A program made the position numbers and the translations under genes. A stretch of 42,628 nt of DNA, from IMG/VR virus record IMGVR_UViG_3300017724_001155, positions 1 to 42,628 of that record. One strand, written 5' to 3'. This DNA is from a virus. Positions within the stretch are counted from its first letter, which is position 1. The number at the start of each line of letters is the position of its first letter. The notes under the pieces were generated by a model. The model saw nothing but the letters and a program-made list of their open reading frames with translations, had not been told where the DNA came from and did no database searches. Shown here one piece after another: positions 24,657 through 32,813 of this stretch.

Positions 24657-27600
24657 TTACGATCCTGATAACTCACCAGTGTTAAAGATTCTAACTGGAA
24701 TGTATATGAATTCAGCCGCTTTCACTGGCTCAACTGCTATATCAATCCAAAGTTCATTTCTATCAATTCTCGCTGGAGTATTGTTAGATGAATCACAAAC
24801 TACTGAGTAATCAAATAGACCACGTTTTGAAACTAAATCAGCAAACAATGTTTCAACTACTGCCGCAATTGATTTTCTTGTTTGAACATCATTTGGTTCA
24901 AAGACAAATGGTCGTGCCGCTAATACTAATTGTCTACGTATGTAAGCGACTAATCGTGCTACGTTAACTCTATCTAAAGCAGATGATGAATTAAATGAAG
25001 TTTTGTTACCATAGTTCAATAATCCTTGACCTGTAAAGAATACCATTGGATTAATAAAGTTTGTGTATAACACATCTCTAATACCAATGCTTGTTTTAAT
25101 TACTTCAAATTCACCACTTGCTGAATCTAAGTAACCAATGCTTGAAGCATTGTCGATAATACCACGTCTAGTTCCTGCTGGCGCTAACCAAGGATAAGCA
25201 ACATTGTCATTACGTAAGATTGTACGTGTCATCATGTGAGATGATGGAACTGCTACTAATTGACCTGATAGATCAGTAGTAATACCTGATGGATAGAATA
25301 GACCCATATAAGTATTTCTAGTTACTAGACCGTCTTCACTTGTTGCTGTTGCTCCTGCCGCGTTAGTTGCCCAAGCCTGAATATCAGTTGCACTATCTTT
25401 CAATCTCATTGGTGTATCACCAACGATGTAAGAAGTTTCGCCTCTATCAGAGTTCAATGTAACCATATCTGGTTGTAACTCAGGATAGTTTGGACATGCT
25501 TGTAAGTTGAAGTAGTTATCTTCATCTCTAATAGCAGTGTTAGATGCGATTGCTGATCTCATTGATGTTACCACCATTGCTCTTTGAGCCTTACGACCTG
25601 CGTACATAGAACCGTCTGCTTCTAAACCTGAAGCAGTTACCCATGCATCTTTTACAGTTGGTAATACTTTGTTAGGGAATCTGTCAGCATTGAAGTAATT
25701 AATTCTGTATTGCTTGACATTGTATCCTGAACGTCTCATGTTCCACATCAGCATACCTACTGGGTAGTTTGCTGTATTTGGAGCATCAACGTCTAAGTAA
25801 TTACTTGCTAGTAATGATACGATGCTTGGAATAGGATCGTTTGCTGGATTAGTTGTTCCGTTAGTTGCCCAACGTGCATCTGCAAATAAGATACCATCTG
25901 GTGAAGTTTGATCACTCTTATCGAGTAAGACCCACTTATCAACTGCTGAACCGCCACCAGTTTGTTGTACTGATTCCCAACGATATAATGTTGGATAGTT
26001 TTCTAAGTCTGAGGTATCTAACCAAAGATCACCGTATGCTAATACTGTTCCATCACTTTGAAGTGAAGGTTCACTAGCAGATACGAGAGGACCTTTAGGA
26101 TCAGTTGTGTTTGCAACGTTTGTGTTAACCATTCCGTTGCTATCATAACCTTGATTTCCGTATCCTTTCCAACCTGTTGATGTATTAACCATGATATCAC
26201 ATTGATCAGTTGCTGTGTAATACCAGTTAGTCATGTTAGTTGGAATTGCAGTTGGTGCACCTTCATTCGCTGTTAATGAATATGCTCCAGTTGTTGTTAA
26301 TGAGAATTCTCTCCAGTTAGATAACTGAACTGTGTACATATCTGGACCAGTACCTGAATACCAAGTATAAGCATCAACTGCACCTGCAGTGACTTTTGTT
26401 ATAGTAACTACTAAGTCATTTGCTGGTGTTGCTCCGCCAAAATCTACGCCTGAGAAAGTAACTCTGTCGCCTACTGCATGTCCTGTACCTGCGCCTACAA
26501 CTGAAATTGGATTAAAATCGTAGAATCCATAGTTATTTGTTACAGCAATTTGTAATCCTGTACCTGAACCTGTTGTTGAAGCCTGTGTGCTGTTAAAGGT
26601 AATGTCATTTCTGAAAGGACCTTCTTTACCACCTACAGTAGTAGATATATTGAATCCTGCTTCTGCCCATAAACCAGATGATGTTCCGTCTGCTTTATAA
26701 TCATCTAATACAATAACACCACCTGCTGTGTGTGTTAATGAAATAGTACCGTCATCGTTAACTGATGCAGATGTGTAAGGTATGTTCGCCGCTGACCATG
26801 CAGTTACGAAATCTGTAGCATCTGTAGCATCTGCTAAGTTGAATGGATATGAACTACTAAGTGTAGAAACACCTGGTGTTGAAATTTGAACTCCTGCAAC
26901 ATATGGTCCTGAAGTAAAGTCTGGTGTAGTATTTACACCTTTAACTACAGTTGCGCCTGTTGCCGCTCTGTACCAGTAGTAAACAGGACCTGCATTGAAG
27001 TCGCTGTCGAATCCATACTGAGTATAAACGTCACCTGCCGCTATTGCTCCGCCACCTGTTGAGTCTGCTGAATAGATTTGACTCCAATCAGAAGTTGCGA
27101 ATGACTGAGTTTTTGCAGTCCAAGATGCAGTTGTTGAGTTGTATGAAGAGATTACTGGTTGTAATCCTGTACCGTTAACCTGAACCCATGTAGAGCCTGT
27201 TGGTGCTGGATAATCTTGTGCTGACCCCCATACTGGTTGTTGAGCAGAAGTTCCATATGCAACTCTTGGCTGATATGAAAGTTGTGCCGCCGCTGTATAA
27301 CCTAAGTCAGTCATTATAGTACCAGTAGCATCATGCAATCTTACGAAATATGCATTTAAATTAACATCGTCACTGTTAGGTGTTCCACCTGTTTGAGCAG
27401 AATAAATGTTAAGTTTGCCATTAGAAGCATCTGCTGAAATGTATTCCCAGTTAAGAGAATTAATGTCTTGTGCTAATTGATTAACAGTGTTGTTTGGTGC
27501 CGCCGCAACTACGAGAGAAACAGTATTACTGCCTCCTGCGCCTAGTCCACCACTAATTGAAAGTTCAACTGTATCTCCTTCAGTCAATGTTGGGTTAGCA

Positions 27601-28295
27601 GTTGGTGTTACAAGTGTAGCAAAAGAGTTCATCCAAGGAACTGATCCTAATTCTACCCAAGCATTTGAACTATTTTTGTACCAATATGTTTGATTAGTAG
27701 TTGATGTTGGAGAATCATAAGTAGGGATAGCAACGATTGCATAATCACCGATGTTACCAACTGATGATAGTGGCTGACCACTAGATACTTGAGATGCTAA
27801 TGTAATTACGATTGGAGTTGGTGCAGTAAATGCTTGAGTTGATTCACTCCATATATTAAGTCCCCATGTAGAATCAGTAGCATCTAACCAGTAAGCGCCA
27901 TTTGTTGGTGCTCCAGTTGGACGACCGGTTGATCCGACTAAACTTGCTAGATCGATATCTGCTCTTAATGCATATACTTGATTAGTAATACCAAGTGCTG
28001 AATAAGCCGCTAATAATCCATATTCATTTAATTCATATCCTTGGATTGGTGTTCCTGCAGATGATGAGTAGAAGAATGGATTACCATATAGAGTAACTAA
28101 GTCTCTTTGACTTGTAATTGTATATAGTTTACCTGCATTTGCAGAAGTTGTTGCCGCCGCTGTTGCAGTTGATGTTGGATCCGCTTTGTTTTCTGCTGTC
28201 GCAAATAAGAAAAACGGAACTGATGCTGGTGCTCCAGCAAGATATTGACTTTCGTCAATAACTGAGACTTGTACGCCTGGTGATGTTAGTGCCAT
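24657..28295 (-). CDS. 18: Contractile tail sheath protein gp18, greatly enlarged
   Basis: A 1212-residue sheath protein, nearly twice T4 gp18 (659). The N-terminal SPGVQVSVIDESQY and the C-terminal part are typical sheath: GYLDSASGEFEVIKTSIGIRDVLYTNFINPM, NVARLVAYIRRQLVLAARPFVFEPND and EFIYIPVRIFNTGEL. The centre (about residues 100-800) is filled with Thr/Ser/Gly-rich modules such as APTNGAYWLDATDSTWGL and YGDLWLDTSDLENYPTLYRW, which should lie on the outside of the sheath. The C-terminal contraction core is intact. It has a strong AAAGGAA site and a late promoter with a 58-base leader. Confidence 0.93.
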   Translation of the reverse strand: MALTSPGVQVSVIDESQYLAGAPASVPFFLFATAENKADPTSTATAAATTSANAGKLYTITSQRDLVTLYGNPFFYSSSAGTPIQGYELNEYGLLAAYSALGITNQVYALRADIDLASLVGSTGRPTGAPTNGAYWLDATDSTWGLNIWSESTQAFTAPTPIVITLASQVSSGQPLSSVGNIGDYAIVAIPTYDSPTSTTNQTYWYKNSSNAWVELGSVPWMNSFATLVTPTANPTLTEGDTVELSISGGLGAGGSNTVSLVVAAAPNNTVNQLAQDINSLNWEYISADASNGKLNIYSAQTGGTPNSDDVNLNAYFVRLHDATGTIMTDLGYTAAAQLSYQPRVAYGTSAQQPVWGSAQDYPAPTGSTWVQVNGTGLQPVISSYNSTTASWTAKTQSFATSDWSQIYSADSTGGGAIAAGDVYTQYGFDSDFNAGPVYYWYRAATGATVVKGVNTTPDFTSGPYVAGVQISTPGVSTLSSSYPFNLADATDATDFVTAWSAANIPYTSASVNDDGTISLTHTAGGVIVLDDYKADGTSSGLWAEAGFNISTTVGGKEGPFRNDITFNSTQASTTGSGTGLQIAVTNNYGFYDFNPISVVGAGTGHAVGDRVTFSGVDFGGATPANDLVVTITKVTAGAVDAYTWYSGTGPDMYTVQLSNWREFSLTTTGAYSLTANEGAPTAIPTNMTNWYYTATDQCDIMVNTSTGWKGYGNQGYDSNGMVNTNVANTTDPKGPLVSASEPSLQSDGTVLAYGDLWLDTSDLENYPTLYRWESVQQTGGGSAVDKWVLLDKSDQTSPDGILFADARWATNGTTNPANDPIPSIVSLLASNYLDVDAPNTANYPVGMLMWNMRRSGYNVKQYRINYFNADRFPNKVLPTVKDAWVTASGLEADGSMYAGRKAQRAMVVTSMRSAIASNTAIRDEDNYFNLQACPNYPELQPDMVTLNSDRGETSYIVGDTPMRLKDSATDIQAWATNAAGATATSEDGLVTRNTYMGLFYPSGITTDLSGQLVAVPSSHMMTRTILRNDNVAYPWLAPAGTRRGIIDNASSIGYLDSASGEFEVIKTSIGIRDVLYTNFINPMVFFTGQGLLNYGNKTSFNSSSALDRVNVARLVAYIRRQLVLAARPFVFEPNDVQTRKSIAAVVETLFADLVSKRGLFDYSVVCDSSNNTPARIDRNELWIDIAVEPVKAAEFIYIPVRIFNTGELSGS

Positions 28296-28321
28296 GATAA
28301 TATTCCTTTTGTATGATTTTG

Positions 28322-28334
28322 AGGGTTACACCCT
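28322..28334 (-). promoter_or_regulatory. Hairpin in the gp18 leader
   Basis: AGGGT-TAC-ACCCT, a 5-bp stem in the leader between the late promoter and the ribosome site of gp18. It may stabilise the mRNA 5' end. Confidence 0.4.
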
Positions 28335-28353
28335 GATTGTTTTTTCATACTAT

Positions 28354-28361
28354 TATTTATC
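28354..28361 (-). promoter_or_regulatory. Late-type promoter octamer GATAAATA of gp18
   Basis: GATAAATA on the minus strand, 58 bases before the gp18 ATG. It diverges from the HNH-like gene, whose own octamer is on the plus strand at 28408. Confidence 0.75.
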
Positions 28362-28407
28362 ATGTATTACAAAAAACAACGGATTAAAAAAACCTTTGAA
28401 GGTTTTG

Positions 28408-28415
28408 AATAAATA
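28408..28415 (+). promoter_or_regulatory. Late-type octamer AATAAATA, start-proximal
   Basis: AATAAATA, then ACTGC and ATG. The whole 16-base string AATAAATAACTGCATG is repeated exactly at the Nudix gene (36199). An AAAACC/GGTTTT hairpin lies just upstream. Confidence 0.6.
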
Positions 28416-28420
28416 ACTGC

Positions 28421-28765
28421 ATGGAATCAACGAGACCTATCTGTCAAATTTGCAATAAAAACGTTTGTGCTGTTAATTATATAAGAAAAGGCATTAGACA
28501 TTATAGAAGTAAATGTGATTCATGTATTCACCCAAATAAAAAACCAATTTTTTTGTGGCAACAAGCAGGATATGAAAAACAGCCTAACTGTTTTTTGTGT
28601 GGCTTTAAAAGTTTATACTCTACACAAATGACTGTCTATCATATAGACGGCAAACCTCGAAACGTAAACTTTACTAATTTAAGAACAATCTGTTTAAACT
28701 GTATCGAGGTCGTCAAAAGAAAAGAAATAGTCTGGGTGAGAGGAGACTTAACTGTTGACTATTGA
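28421..28765 (+). CDS. HNH-like zinc-binding protein, possibly degenerate nuclease
   Basis: A 114-residue protein. CxxC pairs lie at 8/11, 32/35, 57/60 and 91/94, enough for two zinc sites. Residues 57-94 follow the HNH layout, with CFLCG, then YHIDGKPRN (H74), NLRTIC (N86) and CLNC. The usual DH before the first His is YH, and the final His of the motif is missing, so nuclease activity is doubtful. It lies alone on the plus strand between gp18 and gp1, converging on gp1 with an 18-base overlap. This is the typical placement of an inserted free-standing homing-type gene. It has a start-proximal late octamer and no Shine-Dalgarno. Confidence 0.65.
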   Translation: MESTRPICQICNKNVCAVNYIRKGIRHYRSKCDSCIHPNKKPIFLWQQAGYEKQPNCFLCGFKSLYSTQMTVYHIDGKPRNVNFTNLRTICLNCIEVVKRKEIVWVRGDLTVDY

Positions 28766-29368
28766 TTCCATTGCTTTATGCAAATCATCAATCGTGCCGT
28801 CATTCTTAATAGTGTGATCGTAATTTAATCCTACACTACTATATTCACTAGCATGAATATTTAAATCAGTTAATCGTGCAAGTGCTTGAGGATTTCGAGT
28901 GTGATTGTAATCCACAGCATCTACGATCCATTTAGGATAATCACCTCTTTCGACTCTGATTGTAGTTCCACCTGCATTTTTAATTGCATCGACTTCATTC
29001 TTAAATCGACAATCAGTTATAACTACATCATCTTGTATATTACGCAATTGATTTTCTACTGCTGATACCCAGATATCATTATGAAATGATCGTCTGCCTA
29101 CTTCAGTTCCCCAATACTGCAAGACCCAACGAGGAGTCAGATGAGGCATGGCTAATCGTTTTGCCCACCACTCATCAACTTTTTCTCGCCACTCTCTGCT
29201 AGATTGAGTTGTGCCTTCTAGCATTTCTCTATCCCAGCCAAAGATTGCAGACACACAATCCTTCAAGGGACCTGCATAACTCAGTTTTTTAAAGCCATGA
29301 AATCGAATAAGATAATCAGCCGCAGTATCTTTACCACTGCTGATAAGTCCTGTAATGCCTATAATCAT
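28748..29368 (-). CDS. 1: Deoxynucleoside monophosphate kinase, gp1
   Basis: A 206-residue P-loop kinase. The N-terminus MIIGITGLISSGKDTAADYL contains the Walker A GLISSGKD. VLQYWGTEVGRRSFHNDIWV is the characteristic dNMP-kinase segment, and VVITDCRFKNEVDAI carries the Walker B-type aspartate. T4 gp1 converts dTMP, dGMP and hydroxymethyl-dCMP to diphosphates for DNA synthesis. The start is the ATG at 29366-29368, not the TTG seven codons upstream, because the P-loop strand begins right after it and AGAGGA lies 10 bases before. A strong sigma70 promoter precedes it. Confidence 0.9.
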   Translation of the reverse strand: MIIGITGLISSGKDTAADYLIRFHGFKKLSYAGPLKDCVSAIFGWDREMLEGTTQSSREWREKVDEWWAKRLAMPHLTPRWVLQYWGTEVGRRSFHNDIWVSAVENQLRNIQDDVVITDCRFKNEVDAIKNAGGTTIRVERGDYPKWIVDAVDYNHTRNPQALARLTDLNIHASEYSSVGLNYDHTIKNDGTIDDLHKAMESIVNS

Positions 29369-29398
29369 ACGGAATAGTCCTCTAGTCAAGTAGTCACT

Positions 29399-29427
29399 AT
29401 TATAAACTATACGGGAGGGAAAGTCAA
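29399..29427 (-). promoter_or_regulatory. sigma70-type promoter of gp1
   Basis: TTGACT (29422-29427), a 17-base spacer and TATAAT (29399-29404) on the minus strand. It overlaps the last codons of the upstream gene; AGAGGA follows in the leader. Confidence 0.85.
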
Positions 29428-30738
29428 GTCTTTTTGGTTAATAAGAGCATCATAGGGTAAACAAAAGGCTCTCAGAAGTTTATCCTTATTTACATGCTTA
29501 AAAGGAGGACATTTTTGATATAACAAATCCCATTCACGGGTTAAAATCTTTTGCCATTGTGCATGATTATGTTCTATATCTTCCCAAATCTCTTGTCTAC
29601 GAGAGTGTGAGTTCTTTAAAAAACTAACCACTCTTTCATATGCAACTGTTATATATTGCTCTAAGTCTTTATCATCAACAATTAGATTATTAGGGTGATT
29701 AGTATATTTTCTAAAAGTTCTAAACCCTAACGATTCTAAATGTCTATCAAGCATGTCATTGCAACTTATGCCTATGAATGGCTTTTTGACTGCTATTGGT
29801 TTCCAAGTTTTTTCTGTAACCGAAAAACTTTGAGAATCTTCAGGATAATTTTCAGTAAGAATTTGTTTCCACCAAGTCTCTGGGTTTATGATAAGTCTAG
29901 CATCATTGTATGCAGGAGGAAAAACGTAGTTAGCAATGTCAAATGAATTTACATGTTGTTCAATCATTTTACTGAATTGATCACCTTCAAACTCTTTTGC
30001 AAAAGTATGATACAAAGTTTTCATCTTAGATAAATCTAAATCTAAATCATAAAGTTCATTCATCCAATCTATCAAATGATTGTAATTGTTTTCTCTAAAA
30101 TGTTCATTTGTTTGGTCATTCAATCTGTAAGTTAATGAGTAGTCCAAAACATCTAATTTATTTTCTGTATGAAATTTGTATAAGAGAGGAAACTTGTGAG
30201 GTCTATTGGTTATATCTCCAATCATCCAAACTGCTTTATTGTAATTAAAGCCTAAATTAACTTCAGCCTTTCGGAACCAAGTGTTATCATAAGAATTGTC
30301 TATACCAATTGCTTTTTCTTCTGTACCTTCAGATCGTAATAAAAAGTAATTGAGTCGAACACCATAAGTAGGGTAATGATCTGTAAGACTTGTAAAATTA
30401 ATATAAGTGTTTTCATATAAGACATACACTGATTTTAAATTGGGAAATAAATTGCTAGTTTTACAATAATGAAGACAATCTTCTATCCAAGATGTATGAT
30501 TACTGTTTACTTGAGGTTCAAATAAAGCGAAGCCAATGACAAGATACTCAATATCATTTATTACTGATTGGTCAACTGGTGTATCTAAATGACCACGAAA
30601 AGGTTGCAATGAATTATTAATTGCATGACCAAAACTTGATTCAGTAGTATCACAAGAAGTCAGTAATGCCCATATATTATCATGGAGCAAAATGCTTCTT
30701 ATGTCATTGCTCAGATCGTCAATTATCCTTGAATCCAA
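29407..30738 (-). CDS. Unknown 443-aa protein, glycosyltransferase-like C-terminal motif
   Basis: Function not firmly recognised. The C-terminal third contains FSVTEKTWKPIAVKKPFIGI followed by HLESLGFRTFRKYTN. This resembles a motif in uncharacterised sugar-transferase-like proteins of phages and giant viruses, in which an (S/T)EK segment precedes a hydrophobic strand. WMIGDITNRPHKFPLLYKFH lies mid-protein. Sugar transfer is therefore a low-confidence idea. The start is uncertain: TTG at 30736-30738 gives a 16-base overlap with gp13, while AAGGA at the gp13 stop could serve a slightly later non-ATG start. It is translated downstream of gp13. Confidence 0.55.
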   Translation of the reverse strand: MDSRIIDDLSNDIRSILLHDNIWALLTSCDTTESSFGHAINNSLQPFRGHLDTPVDQSVINDIEYLVIGFALFEPQVNSNHTSWIEDCLHYCKTSNLFPNLKSVYVLYENTYINFTSLTDHYPTYGVRLNYFLLRSEGTEEKAIGIDNSYDNTWFRKAEVNLGFNYNKAVWMIGDITNRPHKFPLLYKFHTENKLDVLDYSLTYRLNDQTNEHFRENNYNHLIDWMNELYDLDLDLSKMKTLYHTFAKEFEGDQFSKMIEQHVNSFDIANYVFPPAYNDARLIINPETWWKQILTENYPEDSQSFSVTEKTWKPIAVKKPFIGISCNDMLDRHLESLGFRTFRKYTNHPNNLIVDDKDLEQYITVAYERVVSFLKNSHSRRQEIWEDIEHNHAQWQKILTREWDLLYQKCPPFKHVNKDKLLRAFCLPYDALINQKDLTFPPV

Positions 30739-31508
30739 GTAAGAGGTTGTGAGTAGTCAACGTAGTCTCTGAGGTCTTTAAGACATCTTTCTTGTTCTTG
30801 CTTACCTTCTGCTTTCATAGCCGCTCCGTTTAGAGCAGTACCACCACCTGGACCTGCAACTGTTGAGAATTTTTCACGTGCTTCACCTATAATTGTTTTA
30901 AGTGTTGCAAGTGTAAAGTCATACATCCATGGTGTGATACCTGGATCTTGTAGTAATGTTGTTTCTGGACGAGTAACATCAGCCCAAATAAGAATCTGTT
31001 CACCTGAGCCTTTAAAGTCTCTAACAAATCGAATTGTTTTAGTGACAGGATCAAATGTGTAGATAACATAACCACCAAACATTCTAGCGGCTAGTTCTAC
31101 ATACCCTGCATAGAAGTCATACGTTGCTAGTCCACCTGCATAGTTATAGTTTAACAAGTAAGTGTTTAGAATAGCAGATGAGAATGGATCAAATGACGAT
31201 GCACCTGGGCCTGTTTCAAGTCCGATTGTGCGTCTGAAACATTGTCTGACGTTAATGAATTCAGTTGGCAGTGTATAAGTGTCTTGGTTTTTGTCTACTG
31301 TCAGCAGTGTATAAGATTCTTGCACAGAGTTTTCTGCACGTTGTCTGTAAGTTAATACTGAGTAGTTGTATGCTTGTTCATAATGCTCTGGATCTAATTC
31401 TAAGTCAATGATCCCTTCACCTAATCGGAAACGCAGGTTCTCAAACATGGCCTCTTTTAGTTGTTCAAGGTTTCGATTGTTTGGTACTGCTAATTCGTTT
31501 GCGGGCAT
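30723..31508 (-). CDS. 13: Neck protein gp13
   Basis: A 261-residue protein similar in layout to T4 gp13 (309). Near the N-terminus LEQLKEAMFENLRFRLGEGIIDLELDPEHYEQAYNYSV parallels the T4 segment with [20 protein letters not shown]. The C-terminal region ends LKDLRDYVDYSQPLTWIQG, parallel to LREELYLLDPPFGILVG in T4, and a Gly-rich AGPGGGTALNG precedes it. gp13 joins gp14 at the head-tail neck. Here it lies on the minus strand, away from gp14/gp15 on the plus strand. It is led by GATAAATA and CAGGAA. Confidence 0.8.
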   Translation of the reverse strand: MPANELAVPNNRNLEQLKEAMFENLRFRLGEGIIDLELDPEHYEQAYNYSVLTYRQRAENSVQESYTLLTVDKNQDTYTLPTEFINVRQCFRRTIGLETGPGASSFDPFSSAILNTYLLNYNYAGGLATYDFYAGYVELAARMFGGYVIYTFDPVTKTIRFVRDFKGSGEQILIWADVTRPETTLLQDPGITPWMYDFTLATLKTIIGEAREKFSTVAGPGGGTALNGAAMKAEGKQEQERCLKDLRDYVDYSQPLTWIQG

Positions 31509-31529
31509 AAGATAAATTCCTGTTATGAG

Positions 31530-31537
31530 TATTTATC
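31530..31537 (-). promoter_or_regulatory. Late-type promoter octamer GATAAATA of gp13
   Basis: GATAAATA on the minus strand, 21 bases before the gp13 ATG and 3 bases after the preceding stop codon. Confidence 0.75.
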
Positions 31538-31540
31538 TTC

Positions 31541-32683
31541 TTAGAAAGCCTTTAAGATAATAAGAGAATCATTAAATCTACCAGTTGGTTTGATGCCTAC
31601 TGCTTTAATCTTATCAAAGTAAGTTCTAGCGGCTGGCTTACTTCCCATAACTTCTTTAAGTTGCTCTTTAGGTTTACGTAAAGTCTTAATTGCACTCTTT
31701 GCCTTGTCAAATCCATGCAAAGTGTTACCCTTTACAAACATTTCTCCACTCATACTATCTGCAACGTAGTGATGCAGTTTTCTTTTCGTAGTATCATAGA
31801 CCCATGCTTCTTTACATAAGTGAAGTTCTGTTGGTCTGATGCTTTCTAGTGTAAGTTTTGTTGTTTCACACTCAAAACGTTTCTGATACTTTAACTTCTG
31901 TGTTGCTTTCTCAGGAGTGATAGGCTTAGTCTTACGTTTAGCCCTAGACTTAATCTTAAGTGTAGCATAAGAGTTCAACACACCATTTACTGTGTCATAA
32001 AGACCAACAGTTGCTTTAAGTTTCTTTTTACTAAAGTGACTATATGCTTCAACTAACTGTTCATCTTTACCTTCAATTACTTCTTTAAATTCTTTTTGTT
32101 CTCTATCATAGGTTGAGGTCAATAGAGGAATATGATTTGCTAATGGATTGTACTTGTGTAAAATTTGTAAGACTTTGCTTTTAAACTTATCGTCAATCTT
32201 TATCTCATCTTCAAAGAACTCATCCATAAGACCATCGATTTCTCCTCCAGCCTCTAGTAATTTATCTTTCATTATATCTTGGATAGAAGGGCGATTAGGT
32301 TTGTCTTTTGCTTTTTCTTCTTTGACTTTAGCAATCTTCTCGCCTTTTTCGATCCATTCTTCTTTGAGTTTTGCAATATGGCTAATATGATTTTGTGGCA
32401 TGTAACCCACTTTATCTAAAAACCAAATTGAATTTGCAGTCCCATTAAAGTTCCAATCTGGATTTCTGAGAATGATTTCTACTTCTTCAGTAGGCCAGCC
32501 TGCATCTTTTTTGATCCATGATTTACAACGAACCAATCTTTTCTTATCGCTAATTTCGGTTCGGATAAAGTATTGGGCATCTTGGAATGCCTTTTCTCGT
32601 GCATCTTCGTCAGTGATACCTTTATACTTTTCCCATTTAGGTTCAGGCGTGAGATAAACTGTTTTTACTTTCCGTCTAGCCAT
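31541..32683 (-). CDS. Unknown basic protein, 380 aa
   Basis: Function not recognised. It is Lys-rich throughout, with a highly charged helical segment (about 100-135, IAKLKEEWIEKGEKIAKVKEEK), an acidic helix (about 145-165, GLMDEFFEDEIKIDD) and a basic C-terminal half (KKKLKATVGLY, SRAKRKTKP). No enzyme motif is visible; nucleic-acid binding is possible from the charge. The promoter is sigma70-like and not late-like, although both neighbours are virion genes. TTGGAG precedes the ATG. It separates gp13 from gp14. Confidence 0.65.
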   Translation of the reverse strand: MARRKVKTVYLTPEPKWEKYKGITDEDAREKAFQDAQYFIRTEISDKKRLVRCKSWIKKDAGWPTEEVEIILRNPDWNFNGTANSIWFLDKVGYMPQNHISHIAKLKEEWIEKGEKIAKVKEEKAKDKPNRPSIQDIMKDKLLEAGGEIDGLMDEFFEDEIKIDDKFKSKVLQILHKYNPLANHIPLLTSTYDREQKEFKEVIEGKDEQLVEAYSHFSKKKLKATVGLYDTVNGVLNSYATLKIKSRAKRKTKPITPEKATQKLKYQKRFECETTKLTLESIRPTELHLCKEAWVYDTTKRKLHHYVADSMSGEMFVKGNTLHGFDKAKSAIKTLRKPKEQLKEVMGSKPAARTYFDKIKAVGIKPTGRFNDSLIILKAF

Positions 32684-32724
32684 TTTGTCTCCAATTTTAT
32701 CTGTGTCATTTTTAGCAAGATAGA

Positions 32725-32753
32725 AGTATATAGCATTTAAATCTAAAAAGCAA
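32725..32753 (-). promoter_or_regulatory. sigma70-like promoter of the 380-aa gene
   Basis: TTGCTT (32748-32753), a 17-base spacer and TATACT (32725-32730) on the minus strand. The -35 box is weak. It diverges from the gp14 late promoter about 50 bases away. Confidence 0.5.
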
Positions 32754-32800
32754 TATTTTATTTACCCAATTGCCCAGAATTTGTACAATGAACCGATTCC

Positions 32801-32808
32801 GATAAATA
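32801..32808 (+). promoter_or_regulatory. Late-type octamer GATAAATA of gp14, start-proximal
   Basis: GATAAATA on the plus strand, TAGTT, then the ATG at 32814. No Shine-Dalgarno is visible. Confidence 0.7.
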
Positions 32809-32813
32809 TAGTT

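Noticed and set aside
32781-32813. Upstream ATG for gp14 at 32781
   Set aside because: It lies upstream of the late octamer, so it would not be on the late transcript, and the added 11 residues are not protein-like.
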